NCBI GenBank assembly: GCA_949358305.1
Contig: OX442320.1
Location: 7,394,259-7,458,258, forward strand
Length of the DNA: 64,000 nt
Reading direction: 5' to 3'
Source: Strigamia acuminata
Taxonomy: Eukaryota; Arthropoda; Chilopoda; Geophilomorpha; Linotaeniidae
Positions 1 to 9,240 of this stretch are shown one piece after another. The translations under genes and the position numbers were made by a program. The notes under the pieces are model-generated. The model saw only the letters and a program-made list of their open reading frames with translations, was not told the origin of the DNA and made no database searches. How positions within the stretch are numbered: position 1 is the stretch's first letter; every line of letters begins with the position of its first letter.

Positions 1-166
1 AATAGATTGACTAATGTTTTAAAATTGGTGTGGAAATAGATAGACTAATGTTTTAAAATTGGTGTGGAAATAGATAGACTAATGTTTTAAAATTGGTGTG
101 GAAATAGATAGATTAATGTTTTAAAATTGGTGTACAATTAGATAGACTAATGTTTTAAAATTGGTC
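1..166. repeat. 34-bp minisatellite, about five copies
   Basis: A unit of about 34 bases, containing GACTAATGTTTTAAAATTGG, is repeated roughly five times from the left edge with a few substitutions. The array probably continues beyond the window. Its last copy overlaps the stop codon and final codons of the minus-strand reading frame that ends at 155, so the stop codon and 3' flank of that frame lie within the repeat unit. Confidence 0.9.
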
Positions 167-1171
167 AAACGCCACGTCAATGATGATTAATCGGGCCCGT
201 GCCACATTTGCGGCCCCCCGACGATTGATTTCTTGCAGGCACAAATCGATAAATGCATCGCGGAAAAATGTGTCCATAAGATCGGTAATTTCCTCAGTTT
301 CGGGAAGAGTCAGGTTTAAATCTGACAGTGCCAAAGACCGGAAGAGTGCACTCTGTGTGTGATAAGGGATCATCAACTTTGTGCACTTGGTGGGCTGGAA
401 AGTAAAATCGCAGATGATGTTCATTGCCGGGATGATAGTGTTCGACATCAAGATCGTTATTTCCGGTTTCTCCTTGGAGCCCGGAACAGAAATGAGGTCC
501 TTCAATGACTTATCTGTAGAGGTGGGTGCCATATAACGCGAAGAAACCGCCAATTTTGACATCTCCCGTACCTGAATTTCTCGAACTCTTTTCTCTTCAT
601 CCATTCTCTTTTGAAGTTCTTTCCTCTCCTTTTCTTCCCTTTCCTTCCTGACTTTTTCTTTCTTTTCAAATTCGATATTCTCTACAGCCACCCTGGCCGC
701 TTCTTTCCTCAAACTCTCCTGGACAGCATATTTTTTCTTTTCGCGGTCAATCGCGAATTTCTTGACATACTTGCCCATTACTAAATGTGTCTCCCACACC
801 AGCACAGCGAAAAATCGATCCTCGTCCATGTTAATCTCTTGGTCCATTCGACTTTCGACATTGGCGGCGATGTTCTTGAGTTCCTTAAATGTTGCGTTTT
901 TGACAGGGTAGACGTCATACTGATTTATATCGAAGTCCCGGGTGGCCATCACGTTGAACAACTCCCTCCACCCCTTCGGTTCCAACTCCATACGGGAGTT
1001 ACTGATGACGGTATTCCTCCTCAGCACCTGGAGCTCAAAAGGTTCGAGAATGAAGTGTAAAAGTGGGGCAACTGGAGACTCCGTAGTGGTCCGTTTGTGT
1101 GTAATGGGGCGAACGAGAGGCAACTCTGGTGGTTTTAGTTGTTGACAACACTCCATCTTGTGATGAATCAT
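155..1171 (-). CDS. unrecognised coiled-coil protein or C-terminal frame of the upstream ORF
   Basis: An open frame of 338 codons that I do not recognise. Residues about 140-210 are very rich in K, E and R (runs such as KKEKVRKEREEKERKEL) and should form a long charged helix or coiled coil. The C-terminal third is mixed and looks globular. Its first 137 bases overlap the end of the 536-codon frame upstream, in the +1 register relative to that frame. That arrangement would fit ribosomal frameshifting, a small unseen intron, a decayed single frame or a sequencing indel. It lacks reverse transcriptase or integrase motifs. It could be the second product of a mobile element or of an integrated virus-like element, or a host gene. 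The functional assignment is unknown. Confidence 0.5.
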   Translation of the reverse strand: MIHHKMECCQQLKPPELPLVRPITHKRTTTESPVAPLLHFILEPFELQVLRRNTVISNSRMELEPKGWRELFNVMATRDFDINQYDVYPVKNATFKELKNIAANVESRMDQEINMDEDRFFAVLVWETHLVMGKYVKKFAIDREKKKYAVQESLRKEAARVAVENIEFEKKEKVRKEREEKERKELQKRMDEEKRVREIQVREMSKLAVSSRYMAPTSTDKSLKDLISVPGSKEKPEITILMSNTIIPAMNIICDFTFQPTKCTKLMIPYHTQSALFRSLALSDLNLTLPETEEITDLMDTFFRDAFIDLCLQEINRRGAANVARARLIIIDVAFDQF

Positions 1172-2645
1172 GTGTCGATGGGGCTTGGGTAATCGTGGCC
1201 GTCATCGACACCGTACTTGTAGTCGCAGTTGTGTTCACGACCGTCGTGGTCGTCTTAGTCATGGTAGAAGTGGTCTTGATCGGGATCTGACTTTTGAAGG
1301 GCGTCGGCACTCTCTTGATTGAATGTTCGGCCGGACGCACGTCAACATCGGCTTTCTCTTCTAATTTCCCCTCATTCACGACGGGGAATGGCATCTTTTC
1401 AGCCTTTTGCATGATGCTCATTGATGAGTTCCGATTCAATGGCAAATTTTTGTCGACATTTGTCACCACTTCCACCGTCAAATCCTGATTGGTTGGTTGG
1501 GGCGGTACATTTAGAAACCGTATATCGCGATTTTGGTCCATATAGTCATCAAGGCGTCGTTGTGACGCATCTGTAATTGGTTTCAGCGTTGGGACTGGCT
1601 TGATGGGTCTCGGAAAGTTTTTCATCAATGAAAGAATTCCTGGCCGCGCCGGTTGCATTCTGTCAGGGCTGATTTCAGGAGAATCACCGGTTGGCGTGAA
1701 TGGGGTCTTCTCCAAGGTTGCAAATTCTTCCTTTTTGAGAGGTGTAGTTGGTTGTACTGACTGTACAGGCTTCGGCGCGTAGTGGACTCCTGGAGTGAAT
1801 TGCGCGTCACGCGAACGATCTCTCGGCAGCGTTGTGCCCCCCGCCACTATTGCTTGGACAACTTGGCCACTGCTCTCCTTGTAGCGCACCGCGAAGTCTT
1901 CGTGGCCTTTCGGCACGTATAACAATGGCTCAGGCATCGGCTGCAATCGTGCTTCGGCCGTCAAGAGATCGATTTCGCGATTTAGGTCCTCGATCCAGAG
2001 TTTCGCCTGCTCAGTCGTAGCATCCGTACCCAGGAATGCGGGCAGAGTCTTGATCATTCCAGAGTGCTGTAGGTCTGCGAGATACTGCTCCCTAGCGTAA
2101 TCAGACAAATTCGCGATCTCCTCATCCGTCATTCTGGGGACCGCCTCATGCTGGCACCTAATTGCATTTCCCATCGCGTAGATCCATCGACGAGGTGCTA
2201 CCCCACGCTCCTCGGCCAGTTGCTGGACCCTGGCCCAGTACCAATAGTGGGTGAAGCGAAACCTCAAAATCGCGGCGATGCTTCCTTGTACAATTCGCGT
2301 CGGCGGCAAAACCCATTCATAAATACGCACTCCATCCGCGTACTTGAAATGGAGCACCCAATTAAAATAAATGCGCATCCATTCCCTAAATTTACACCGA
2401 CGAAGTTCTCCGGCGCCCTTGCACGCGCGACACACTATCTCTTTTACCGGCGGCGTGGTTTCGACTCCCCAACCGGAACAAATTGGGCACACCTCGAAAT
2501 TTGGAAACGATTGTTCAAGAGGCTCGTCCGGGTGATAGTGCGGGTATATCCATTCGCCTGTCGCGCGAATTGGTGGTATTGGCAAATTCTTCGGATACTT
2601 CACTTTTTTCTTCCCGTCGCCATTTTGGAATTTGGAGTTCGACAT
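1035..2645 (-). CDS. unrecognised protein with a DnaJ-like CxxCxGxG zinc motif
   Basis: An open frame of 536 codons, product unknown. Residues 53-60 (CPICSGWG) and 72-79 (CRACKGAG) form a pair of CxxCxGxG motifs, the zinc-binding signature of the DnaJ cysteine-rich domain, but only one pair (one zinc site) is present and there is no J domain. A Trp/Tyr/Arg-rich segment follows (about 85-150), then a helical-looking segment (about 170-240). The C-terminal half is Pro/Thr-rich and low complexity. The reading frame can be extended upstream by splicing: removing a GTGAGT...AAAG intron at about 2680-2748 joins the minus-strand frame at 2749-3021 in phase. The frame's end overlaps the next frame downstream. 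A Gag-like role is possible from the position near a gypsy pol, but no capsid or CCHC knuckle is visible. Confidence 0.55.
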   Translation of the reverse strand: MSNSKFQNGDGKKKVKYPKNLPIPPIRATGEWIYPHYHPDEPLEQSFPNFEVCPICSGWGVETTPPVKEIVCRACKGAGELRRCKFREWMRIYFNWVLHFKYADGVRIYEWVLPPTRIVQGSIAAILRFRFTHYWYWARVQQLAEERGVAPRRWIYAMGNAIRCQHEAVPRMTDEEIANLSDYAREQYLADLQHSGMIKTLPAFLGTDATTEQAKLWIEDLNREIDLLTAEARLQPMPEPLLYVPKGHEDFAVRYKESSGQVVQAIVAGGTTLPRDRSRDAQFTPGVHYAPKPVQSVQPTTPLKKEEFATLEKTPFTPTGDSPEISPDRMQPARPGILSLMKNFPRPIKPVPTLKPITDASQRRLDDYMDQNRDIRFLNVPPQPTNQDLTVEVVTNVDKNLPLNRNSSMSIMQKAEKMPFPVVNEGKLEEKADVDVRPAEHSIKRVPTPFKSQIPIKTTSTMTKTTTTVVNTTATTSTVSMTATITQAPSTHDSSQDGVLSTTKTTRVASRSPHYTQTDHYGVSSCPTFTLHSRTF

Positions 2646-2748
2646 GTTCGCGAATATTCGCGAATAACTATATGGTCTTTAGAGAACAAAATAAAGTTTC
2701 AAACTAAGCTGGCAACAATGGAAAGGAGACACATTCAATTAGTACTCA

Positions 2749-3021
2749 CATAATATGATATGCTACAATGGACAGCACAAAATACGGCACGCGATATGCA
2801 ACATAATAAATAAGGCGTAATGTCCGCCAGACAAATCGCGTGTTGAAAATCAAGTACCGGCATGTGCGGAATAATAGACGTACGGCCTTGGAGGCTAGCT
2901 CCCTGGGATTGGTCAGTTTAAAAAAGGCTGAATAATCATACCTGTTTCCAGGCACAAACCACTGACATAATCCCCCAAATGGTTTAATTTTTAACCAAAT
3001 TTCTTTAAAAATAATACGCAT
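2749..3021 (-). CDS. possible first coding exon of the CxxCxGxG gene, membrane-type
   Basis: A 91-codon frame starts with ATG at 3021 and runs to a GTGAGT donor just before 2748. A candidate acceptor (CTCTAAAG) lies near 2680, and splicing there keeps the frame open into the downstream 536-codon frame. The segment is basic and aromatic, with two hydrophobic stretches near its end (around IYYVAYRV and PYFVLSIVAY), which suggests a membrane-associated N-terminus. No family is recognised. The phase-compatible splice is seen in the sequence. That it is used is inference. Confidence 0.4.
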
Positions 3022-3410
3022 TGTTTCAGTTATAAATAAAAAGAAAATTAAAAATTAATTTAATTATTGAAATTAAGTGTCGCGACATTTATCCATTTAT
3101 GAATTGCATGTGGCCGATGCGAGGCTAGAGTGTCAACGCCACCCTGTGATAAAAATGATGACCAAAAACCTCAGAGTAGATGGTTTAAACTTTACCCATA
3201 CCACAATGCATCACAAACATCAACTGGACATCGTACAACACATTTTGTTAGCAAACGAATCAAATAAACAAGGACAAATGAACGAAACAAAACAAAATTA
3301 ACAAAACTTTAAACAATTTCTCACAATCACAAAAAAAAACAATTAAAAGCATTCCAACAAACAAAATTTGCAAACTGTAAATCTAAACTTAAATCCGCAT
3401 GGCAACATTC

Positions 3411-3455
<45 letters not shown>

Positions 3456-3579
3456 CTTTAGATGTGACCAAATGCGCGGTAAAAATGTCAAATGTCGTTA
3501 AAATGAATTTTTCGACATGTAAGTCGATTAAATTAATTTCTTCGACTGTTGGCGCTTCTGCATCATCAAAATGCCACTA
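3022..3579. other. intergenic, poly-T tract
   Basis: I see no gene here. A run of about 40 T lies at 3411-3452. On the minus strand this would be poly-A, as at the end of a retrotransposed copy, but no matching upstream element or target duplication is evident. A homopolymer collapse at an assembly join is an alternative. Confidence 0.6.
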
Positions 3580-3990
3580 GGTGCGTTCAATCTGCTAGAA
3601 GAAAGTCACTTAACTGACTTAACTGCCTTTCAGAGGGCGGAAGTGACGATAATTACGTCACATTTTGACCAAGTAAAGTCACTTAAGTGACTTTCAGGAA
3701 AGTAACTGAAAAGTTCCTTTACCACCTTTTAAAAGTCACTTATGTGCGTGCGCATGCGCATTGCACATTTAACAAAGCTACAGTGGCAGCCATTTTGTTC
3801 TCGATGAACACGGTAAATTCATACGTGTGGCACACGGTAAATTCAGGGTGGCACACGGTAAATTCACACGTGTGGCACACGGTAAATGGAAATGGAAGTC
3901 TAGTGGTAAGTAAGTGCATTCACTGAAAAGTGACTTTGAGGAAAGGAAGGAAAGTGAAAGTCACTTCTTCTAACCCAGATTGAACGCACC
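3580..3990. mobile_element. MITE with TA target duplication
   Basis: Terminal inverted repeats GGTGCGTTCAATC at the left and GATTGAACGCACC at the right extend imperfectly inward to AGAAGAAAGTCACTT. TA dinucleotides flank both ends (3578-3579 and 3991-3992). No transposase is encoded. The interior holds three to four tandem copies of a segment starting CACGGTAAATTCA (about 3809-3890). The structure fits a non-autonomous Tc1/mariner-type element or another family that targets TA. Confidence 0.8.
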
Positions 3991-3993
3991 TAA

Positions 3994-4542
3994 TAGTGAG
4001 TTTGCGGTTGCCAATTGTTCCTTATAATTATGAGTTACAAGCTCATAATTATAAAATTGGACTTATAACATAACGTAACTCCTCAATTTTTACACTATTT
4101 TGTAAAATAAGGGAGCCAATCAGATCGCTTAACACTATTTTAAGCTCCTCCCACTATTGCAAATGGCGCTGATGGTGCTAATAGAAATTCAAAATGGCTG
4201 CCTGACCTGTTTCAACAATCAGCCTCAATCACAATTTCTTTCTGCCATCGAAGGATAGAAACAACTAAAATCATTCCAGGTAAGCAAATAAATGAACTGG
4301 AAGACAATTTCATGTCTGAAAACTGTCAAATTAGTAAAACTACAGATTTTCATTTTCTTTTGCATATGGATTTGTTCTACCATTACATGCAAGAGATTTG
4401 TACTGTTCACATGGTATTTATAAGTATAATTTATAAAATATTTATTGTACCGCAAGTGCCTATTTCAAGAAGGAATTATAATTATAATTATGAGCTTGTA
4501 ACTCATAATTATAAGGAACAATTGGCAACCGCAAACTCACTA
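3994..4542. mobile_element. MITE with ~60-bp inverted termini, inserted at the end of the gypsy pol
   Basis: The left terminus (TAGTGAGTTTGCGGTTGCCA and onward, about 60 bases) reappears reverse-complemented at about 4480-4542. Each arm itself ends in a small palindrome of ATAATTATGAG type. No coding sequence is seen. Its right end supplies the TAG stop of the truncated integrase frame at 4540, and its left end lies directly beside the MITE at 3580-3990. Confidence 0.8.
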
Positions 4543-5004
4543 ATGTCTCAGTTCGATTACATTATATGGGGGCGACTTTCTCCCTTCATTATCCATTAAG
4601 ATCACCATATTGGGTCCAACTAGTTTGTGAATAATGTGAATACCTTCGGTTTGCTGCCTTAGACCAGCAGCAAATTGGCGATCAGCAGATGATTGCTGAC
4701 GATTTTTTAAAGTCACCCAGTCTCCCGGTTTGAAGTCATGCGGCCTTCGACCGCGATCAAACCATCGTTTATGTCTGATTTTTGCAGCACGTAAATTCGC
4801 CGCTGCTTGTGAACGTAAAGTTCGCATATATTCGTGTAAATTCTCTGCTTCCGATGGCGGTAATGGTTCACCATCATCCGAATCGCTGTCTAAATCTCCT
4901 GGAAATCTGGCCTCCTGGCCAGTAACCATTTTAAAGGGCGAGAATTTTAATGACACTTGATATGCCGAATTTATCGCGAGGACAAAATATCCAATGTGGA
5001 TGTC

Positions 5005-5532
5005 TCATCTTGAATGGTCATCAATATAGGCCAATATGCAGTTTTTTAGCGACTGATTCAACCTTTCCGCCAGATTACTCTGCGGATGGTAAACTGCAGT
5101 ATATCTGTTCACAGCACCTAATTGTTGGCATTGATTTTGGAATTCGGGGGACCGGAATGTTGGTGCATTGTCACTTATTATGACTTTCGGGAAACCCCAT
5201 CTTTTGCAAAATTTAACAATTTGTCTAACAGTGGTGGGAATATTTGCATTTTCAGTCAGTCTCACATCCAGCCATCTGCTTGCAGCGTCTACCATCACGA
5301 ATGCATAGAAGTTTCCACCTGTCGAGCGAGGTTTTTTACCATAATAGTTAATGTATATGGCCGAAAATAAATGTCGCGGTTTTGACATGAGCAATTTGCC
5401 ATATGGCAATCGATTTGAAGGCTTTGCACGTTGACATGCATCGCAAACCAAAACCCACGTTTGTACATCTTCTCTCATTTTCGGCCAAAATACTCTTGAT
5501 TTGAGTCTTTGAAGAGTTTTCTTTATTCCCAT
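5005..5532 (-). pseudogene. gypsy integrase core
   Basis: The integrase fragment has the tail of the zinc-binding HHCC domain (VCDACQRAKPSNR) and the DDE core: Asp in FVMVDAASRWLDV, Asp in VIISDNAPTFRS and Glu in SNLAERLNQSLK. All three catalytic residues are present although the reading frame ends at an in-frame TGA at 5007, where the family normally has Trp. It continues in the same register to the C-terminal piece at 4956-4540, which contains the GPF-type or beta-barrel end of integrase and is then cut by the MITE. Confidence 0.85.
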
Positions 5533-5550
5533 ATGCCCTCCAATTGGCGG

Positions 5551-6825
5551 CTAATGCAGTGCTCGAAAATAACGTTCGCGAAGCTCAACAGTTGGTAAAT
5601 AAATTTGGCGTTGTTTGCGAAACTTATTTATGTCAACTGGGGGGAAACGACAAAGTAAACCTTTTGACATACCAAAATCGTTTGAATTATGCAAAATAAA
5701 ATTAACACGCTCTGGATCATCCGGAAGCGTGTGTAAAGTTAAATACTCCACCAGTTCTCGTGAATCTTGATCGTTTTGCTGTGCTGCGATGATCTCTGCC
5801 GCACTTGGTAAAACTTCGAATGCTGGATGATCAACTGGTGGGTCGTGGTCCAACTCCGCCCACCTCTCAACCTCGTTTGGTGGTTCATCACCTTCATCCT
5901 CGTCATAATTTCTCCTTGGTCGTCGTCGTGGCCTTGGAGTTCTTCTCTGGGTCAATGATGGACAAAAATAGATTGTTTCAGGCGTTTGTGTGCCTAAATT
6001 CGGCCCATAGCTTTCGTCTGACGATGATTCAGAACTATCTGTCGCTGCGAGAGATGGTTCAGATCTATAACCCGATGGTCCAGCTTGAGGTTCATCTGGA
6101 ACTGTAAAGGGTTTAGAGAAAGGATGAGGACTTATGGGTGAAGGTATTGGGGAGGTTGGTGGAGAAGGTGTATAAATTTGAGACGGAGTTGGTTTCCAAA
6201 TTGGTTTTGGTTTGCCAATTGGTATCGGAATACCAGACTGCGTTTTACGTGGTCTACCAACTCGACGCTTGGCGGGCACTTCCCCATACGGCAATATTGG
6301 TGCTGTAGGTTTTCTCAATCTTGGAGACGGCACAATCGGCTCCGGAATTCTAGTTTTACGCTTTTTTGGACGCCCTGACGGACGTTTTGGTACAATTTCT
6401 TCGGGTACCGTTGGCACAACTGGAGGTTCAACCACAGGAAGCGGTGGTGTTGGTGGTATAACAATAACTCGCGGCGGTGGTGGCATCGCGATTGGAGGAA
6501 TTTGAGGTGGCACAACTAATTGTTTTTTGGGCCTTCCCACCGGTCGCTTTATCGGTGCAACTTCTGGTGTTGCAGGTGGAAACAAGCGTCGTGTTTTTGG
6601 CGACGTAACCACAACAATTGGATCCACAGCTTTCCTTTTCTTGGGTCGACCCACCGAGCGTTTTCCACTTGGTGGAGTTGGTGGAGTCGGCGTCGGTGGT
6701 ACCAACGTCGGATCCTGTATTTGTGCTCTTGTTCTGGTTGAAATTGCACGACGGGATCGCGGTGAAAATGTTGGAACCGTCGGATCCTTCCGGGGCCGTC
6801 CCACTGATCGTTTTAATGACATCAC
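5551..6825 (-). CDS. AT-hook-rich linker plus integrase zinc-domain start (part of gypsy pol)
   Basis: This open segment of pol carries five AT-hook cores at about residues 5-13, 55-63, 93-101, 147-155 and 187-194 (for example KRSVGRPRK and KRPVGRPKK), separated by Pro/Thr/Val-rich spacers of 30-50 residues. AT-hooks bind the minor groove of AT-rich DNA. After them comes an acidic stretch (NYDEDEGDEPPNEVE) and then the N-terminal part of the integrase. It is separated by one in-frame TAG from RNase H upstream and by one in-frame TAG from the integrase core downstream, so it belongs to the same original polyprotein. Placing an AT-hook array between RNase H and integrase is not typical of Ty3/gypsy, where chromatin-targeting modules usually sit at the integrase C-terminus. 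Confidence 0.8.
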   Translation of the reverse strand: MMSLKRSVGRPRKDPTVPTFSPRSRRAISTRTRAQIQDPTLVPPTPTPPTPPSGKRSVGRPKKRKAVDPIVVVTSPKTRRLFPPATPEVAPIKRPVGRPKKQLVVPPQIPPIAMPPPPRVIVIPPTPPLPVVEPPVVPTVPEEIVPKRPSGRPKKRKTRIPEPIVPSPRLRKPTAPILPYGEVPAKRRVGRPRKTQSGIPIPIGKPKPIWKPTPSQIYTPSPPTSPIPSPISPHPFSKPFTVPDEPQAGPSGYRSEPSLAATDSSESSSDESYGPNLGTQTPETIYFCPSLTQRRTPRPRRRPRRNYDEDEGDEPPNEVERWAELDHDPPVDHPAFEVLPSAAEIIAAQQNDQDSRELVEYLTLHTLPDDPERVNFILHNSNDFGMSKGLLCRFPPVDINKFRKQRQIYLPTVELRERYFRALH

Positions 6826-7289
6826 TTGTTTTTTCTTTTTCTTCTATGATTTAGTTGGACTTAAAGCTGAAATGGAATGATTTCTATTATTACGTTCATT
6901 ATTTTTTAACATACAATATGCGAACTGGGGTTCGTCCATTAAATCTTCAATTATTCGTAATTCTGGCCAATCAAAAATATCATCAAAAAATGCAAGATAA
7001 CATGCATCATCCACGAGAGGACTGTCATCCTCATCTTCTTCTTCTGCAGGATCAACGGGTGCACGACTGAGTGCATCCGCGACACGATTTTTGCAACCAG
7101 AAATGTAAATGAATGTGAAACGATATTCACTTAGGGACAAAACCCATCTTGCAAGTCTTCCTCGTGGTTCACGCTGTTGAAATAACCATTTCAGTGACAT
7201 GTGGTCACTCTCCAAGTAAAAATCCATCATTTCAAGGTAAGGTCTAAATCTTTTAACTGCCCAGACAGCCGCAAGACACTCAATTTCCG

Positions 7290-8277
7290 TTACTGGATAA
7301 TTTTTTCGGCGCTGTTTAAAGCTCGCGATGCAAATGCAACTGGATAACGATTTCCTTCGTTATCAATTTGCATTAAAGCTGCCCCAAGACCCGAATAACT
7401 TGTGTCAGTCTGCAGTATGAATGGTTTTTTCCAATTCGGGAAATTACGCTTCAATGTTGGTTCGGCCACAAATCGCTTCAAATGTTCAAAAGCATTCTGA
7501 TGGGCGTCAGTCCAAACCCAGGTGCAATCCTTTTTTAAAAGTGGGCGAAAAACTTCACAAATTTTTGCGAAATTTGGAATAAAAGTTTGGTAGTACCCCA
7601 CCATTCCCTTAAATCTCTGCAGCTTGCGTAAATTTGTTGGTGCAGGATAACTTTGGATTGCTGTTACCTTTTTCGGATTTGGAGTAATTTGGCCCGCCTC
7701 AACAATATGTCCCAAAACCTCCAAACGGCGACGACATAACTCTGTTTTGTTCGCGTTCATTGTGAATCCAGCGTCGTACAGTTCACCAAGTATAATTTTT
7801 AAATGTTCAACGTGCTCTTCATAAGTCTTGCTGAACACAATCACGTCGTCTAAATACACAAACACAAATTTATACAGATGTTTCGCGAGAGTTTTGTTCA
7901 TCGCACGTTGTAACGTTGCTGGTCCATTGATGGGCCCAAATGGCATTCTCACGTACTCAAAAAGTTCGCGATGCCAAATACCGCTCATCACCTTTTCGAA
8001 CTCCCAACTGGTGGAAAGCTTCGCGACCATCAATTATTGAAAACCAATGAGCTCCACCAAGGTACGCGAAAATGTTATCAATGTCTGGTAACGGATATAC
8101 ATCAGGGACCGTCTGAGCGTTAATTGGGCGAAAATCCATGGCTGTTCGCCAATCACCCGTTTTTTTCGGCACCACGACTGGTGCAACTGCACAATCGCTC
8201 ATGGATCGCCTAATTATCCCCTGTTTTAATTTTTGATCAATGTACTTATCAATTATCAGCTTCTTGGCTGGATTCAC
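7290..8277 (-). pseudogene. gypsy reverse transcriptase and start of RNase H
   Basis: Two overlapping frames together cover the RT fingers, palm and thumb. The first (8277-7957) has the DFRPIN and YPLPDID motifs typical of Ty3/gypsy and the first catalytic Asp. The second (8033-7290) has RMPFG, FVYLDDVIVFS and LGHIVEAGQI, and then the RNase H start (QTDTSYSGLGAAL). The shift between them near 8000 is a disabling frameshift. A second shift in an A-run near 7295 separates this from the rest of RNase H (7230-6844, with AWxVxRFRPYL-type and VADALSR signatures). Confidence 0.88.
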
Positions 8278-8421
8278 TGGTCGGACTGGAACATGGACGG
8301 CTCGAAATCCTGGCTTCAGATTTACTTCAAACTTTGTATTATTACAGAGTCCTACTTCTTCTCTAAAAATATTTGCGACTGGTTGTAATGTCTTGATGAG
8401 AAGTTGAATCTGTGGAACCGT

Positions 8422-8621
8422 NNNNNNNNNNNNNNNNNNNNNNNNNNNNNNNNNNNNNNNNNNNNNNNNNNNNNNNNNNNNNNNNNNNNNNNNNNNNNNN
8501 NNNNNNNNNNNNNNNNNNNNNNNNNNNNNNNNNNNNNNNNNNNNNNNNNNNNNNNNNNNNNNNNNNNNNNNNNNNNNNNNNNNNNNNNNNNNNNNNNNNN
8601 NNNNNNNNNNNNNNNNNNNNN
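8422..8621. other. assembly gap (200 N)
   Basis: Exactly 200 undetermined bases, the usual placeholder for a gap of unknown size. It separates the 5' side of the gypsy pol from the left LTR copy, hides the outer end of that LTR and leaves the order and linkage of the two sides uncertain. Confidence 0.98.
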
Positions 8622-9240
8622 ATCAACAGACAAGCAAGTGTCTGCGCAATCAACATGACAACCGGAGTAGTAGAATGGGCTCAAGAAAACATATAGTCAA
8701 ATATCTGGTCAAGAGCGAGTTACTTCCTGTTGCAAGGAAATATATACTCATGGTGGACAATAGCTTGACCATTGCTCCAATGAGAGCAGTGGTCCCCTGA
8801 ATCCCTCCAATCACTGGTCAGAGTGATGGGATACTCAGGACACATTTCCAGTCCAGGTGGTCAACAGGAACTGGATACACAGGCCATAGCTCTCTGCTAG
8901 GTCAGGACAGGAACTGGATAGCGAGGAACACTTTTGGATTAAGTCTTTCAACTTAACCAAGGGGGGTCCGAGCTGGAAGCAGGTGCAGAGGGGTGAGTTA
9001 ATCCCCTAAACCTAGTTTTGTGATAACTTGACAAGAGTTGTCACAAAACAGTTTAATATCAATATTTACTTCAATAAATAAAGATAAAGTTGATTCTCTA
9101 CATTGAAATCACATAAAAGTTGCATTTTATGTGATTTTACATCAAACTGGAAATTCTGTTCGAATTTGCCACTTTTGGTCGTCAGCGCCATCTATTGGCG
9201 AAATTGTCGTTATATCGAGTGGAGAAGGCCGTGACCGTCA
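8622..9240. repeat. left LTR (outer ~10 bases lost in the gap)
   Basis: 619 bases match 16783-17401 at a constant offset of 8161, with no difference that I can see. The complete right copy begins TGACTGCGCA and ends GACCGTCA, the TG...CA ends of LTRs. The copy includes AATAAATAAAG on the plus strand. Just inside its inner boundary the minus strand reads AAGGGGGATGTA, a typical gypsy polypurine tract directly before the LTR start TGACGGTC. This favours minus orientation, making this the 3' LTR. Confidence 0.9.

Larger units (their letters stand above)
4540..8421 (-). pseudogene. pol: Ty3/gypsy retrotransposon pol, degenerate and truncated
   Basis: Reading leftward on the minus strand the order is reverse transcriptase (about 8280-7500), RNase H (7500-6900), an AT-hook linker (6825-5850) and integrase (5700-4540), which is the Ty3/gypsy order. 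The RT catalytic box FVYLDDVIVFS is intact, and an upstream Asp lies in WFSIIDGREAF. The frame is broken by a frameshift in RT near 8000, by one in an A-run near 7295, and by in-frame stops at 6844-6846 (TAG), 5551-5553 (TAG) and 5005-5007 (TGA). The 3' end is cut by a MITE at 4542. The 5' part, with protease and gag, is lost in the N gap. It is a non-functional copy that could still be a donor for recombination. Confidence 0.9.

Noticed and set aside
3411..3452. Poly-T run as evidence of a LINE poly-A tail
   Set aside because: No reverse transcriptase, 3' UTR or target duplication could be seen next to it.
6212..6880. Plus-strand and other-frame open stretches across the AT-hook block
   Set aside because: They mirror the proline-rich AT-hook coding sequence. 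The domain content is on the minus strand only.
8352..8696. Frames made mostly of X
   Set aside because: They span the N gap and are artefacts.
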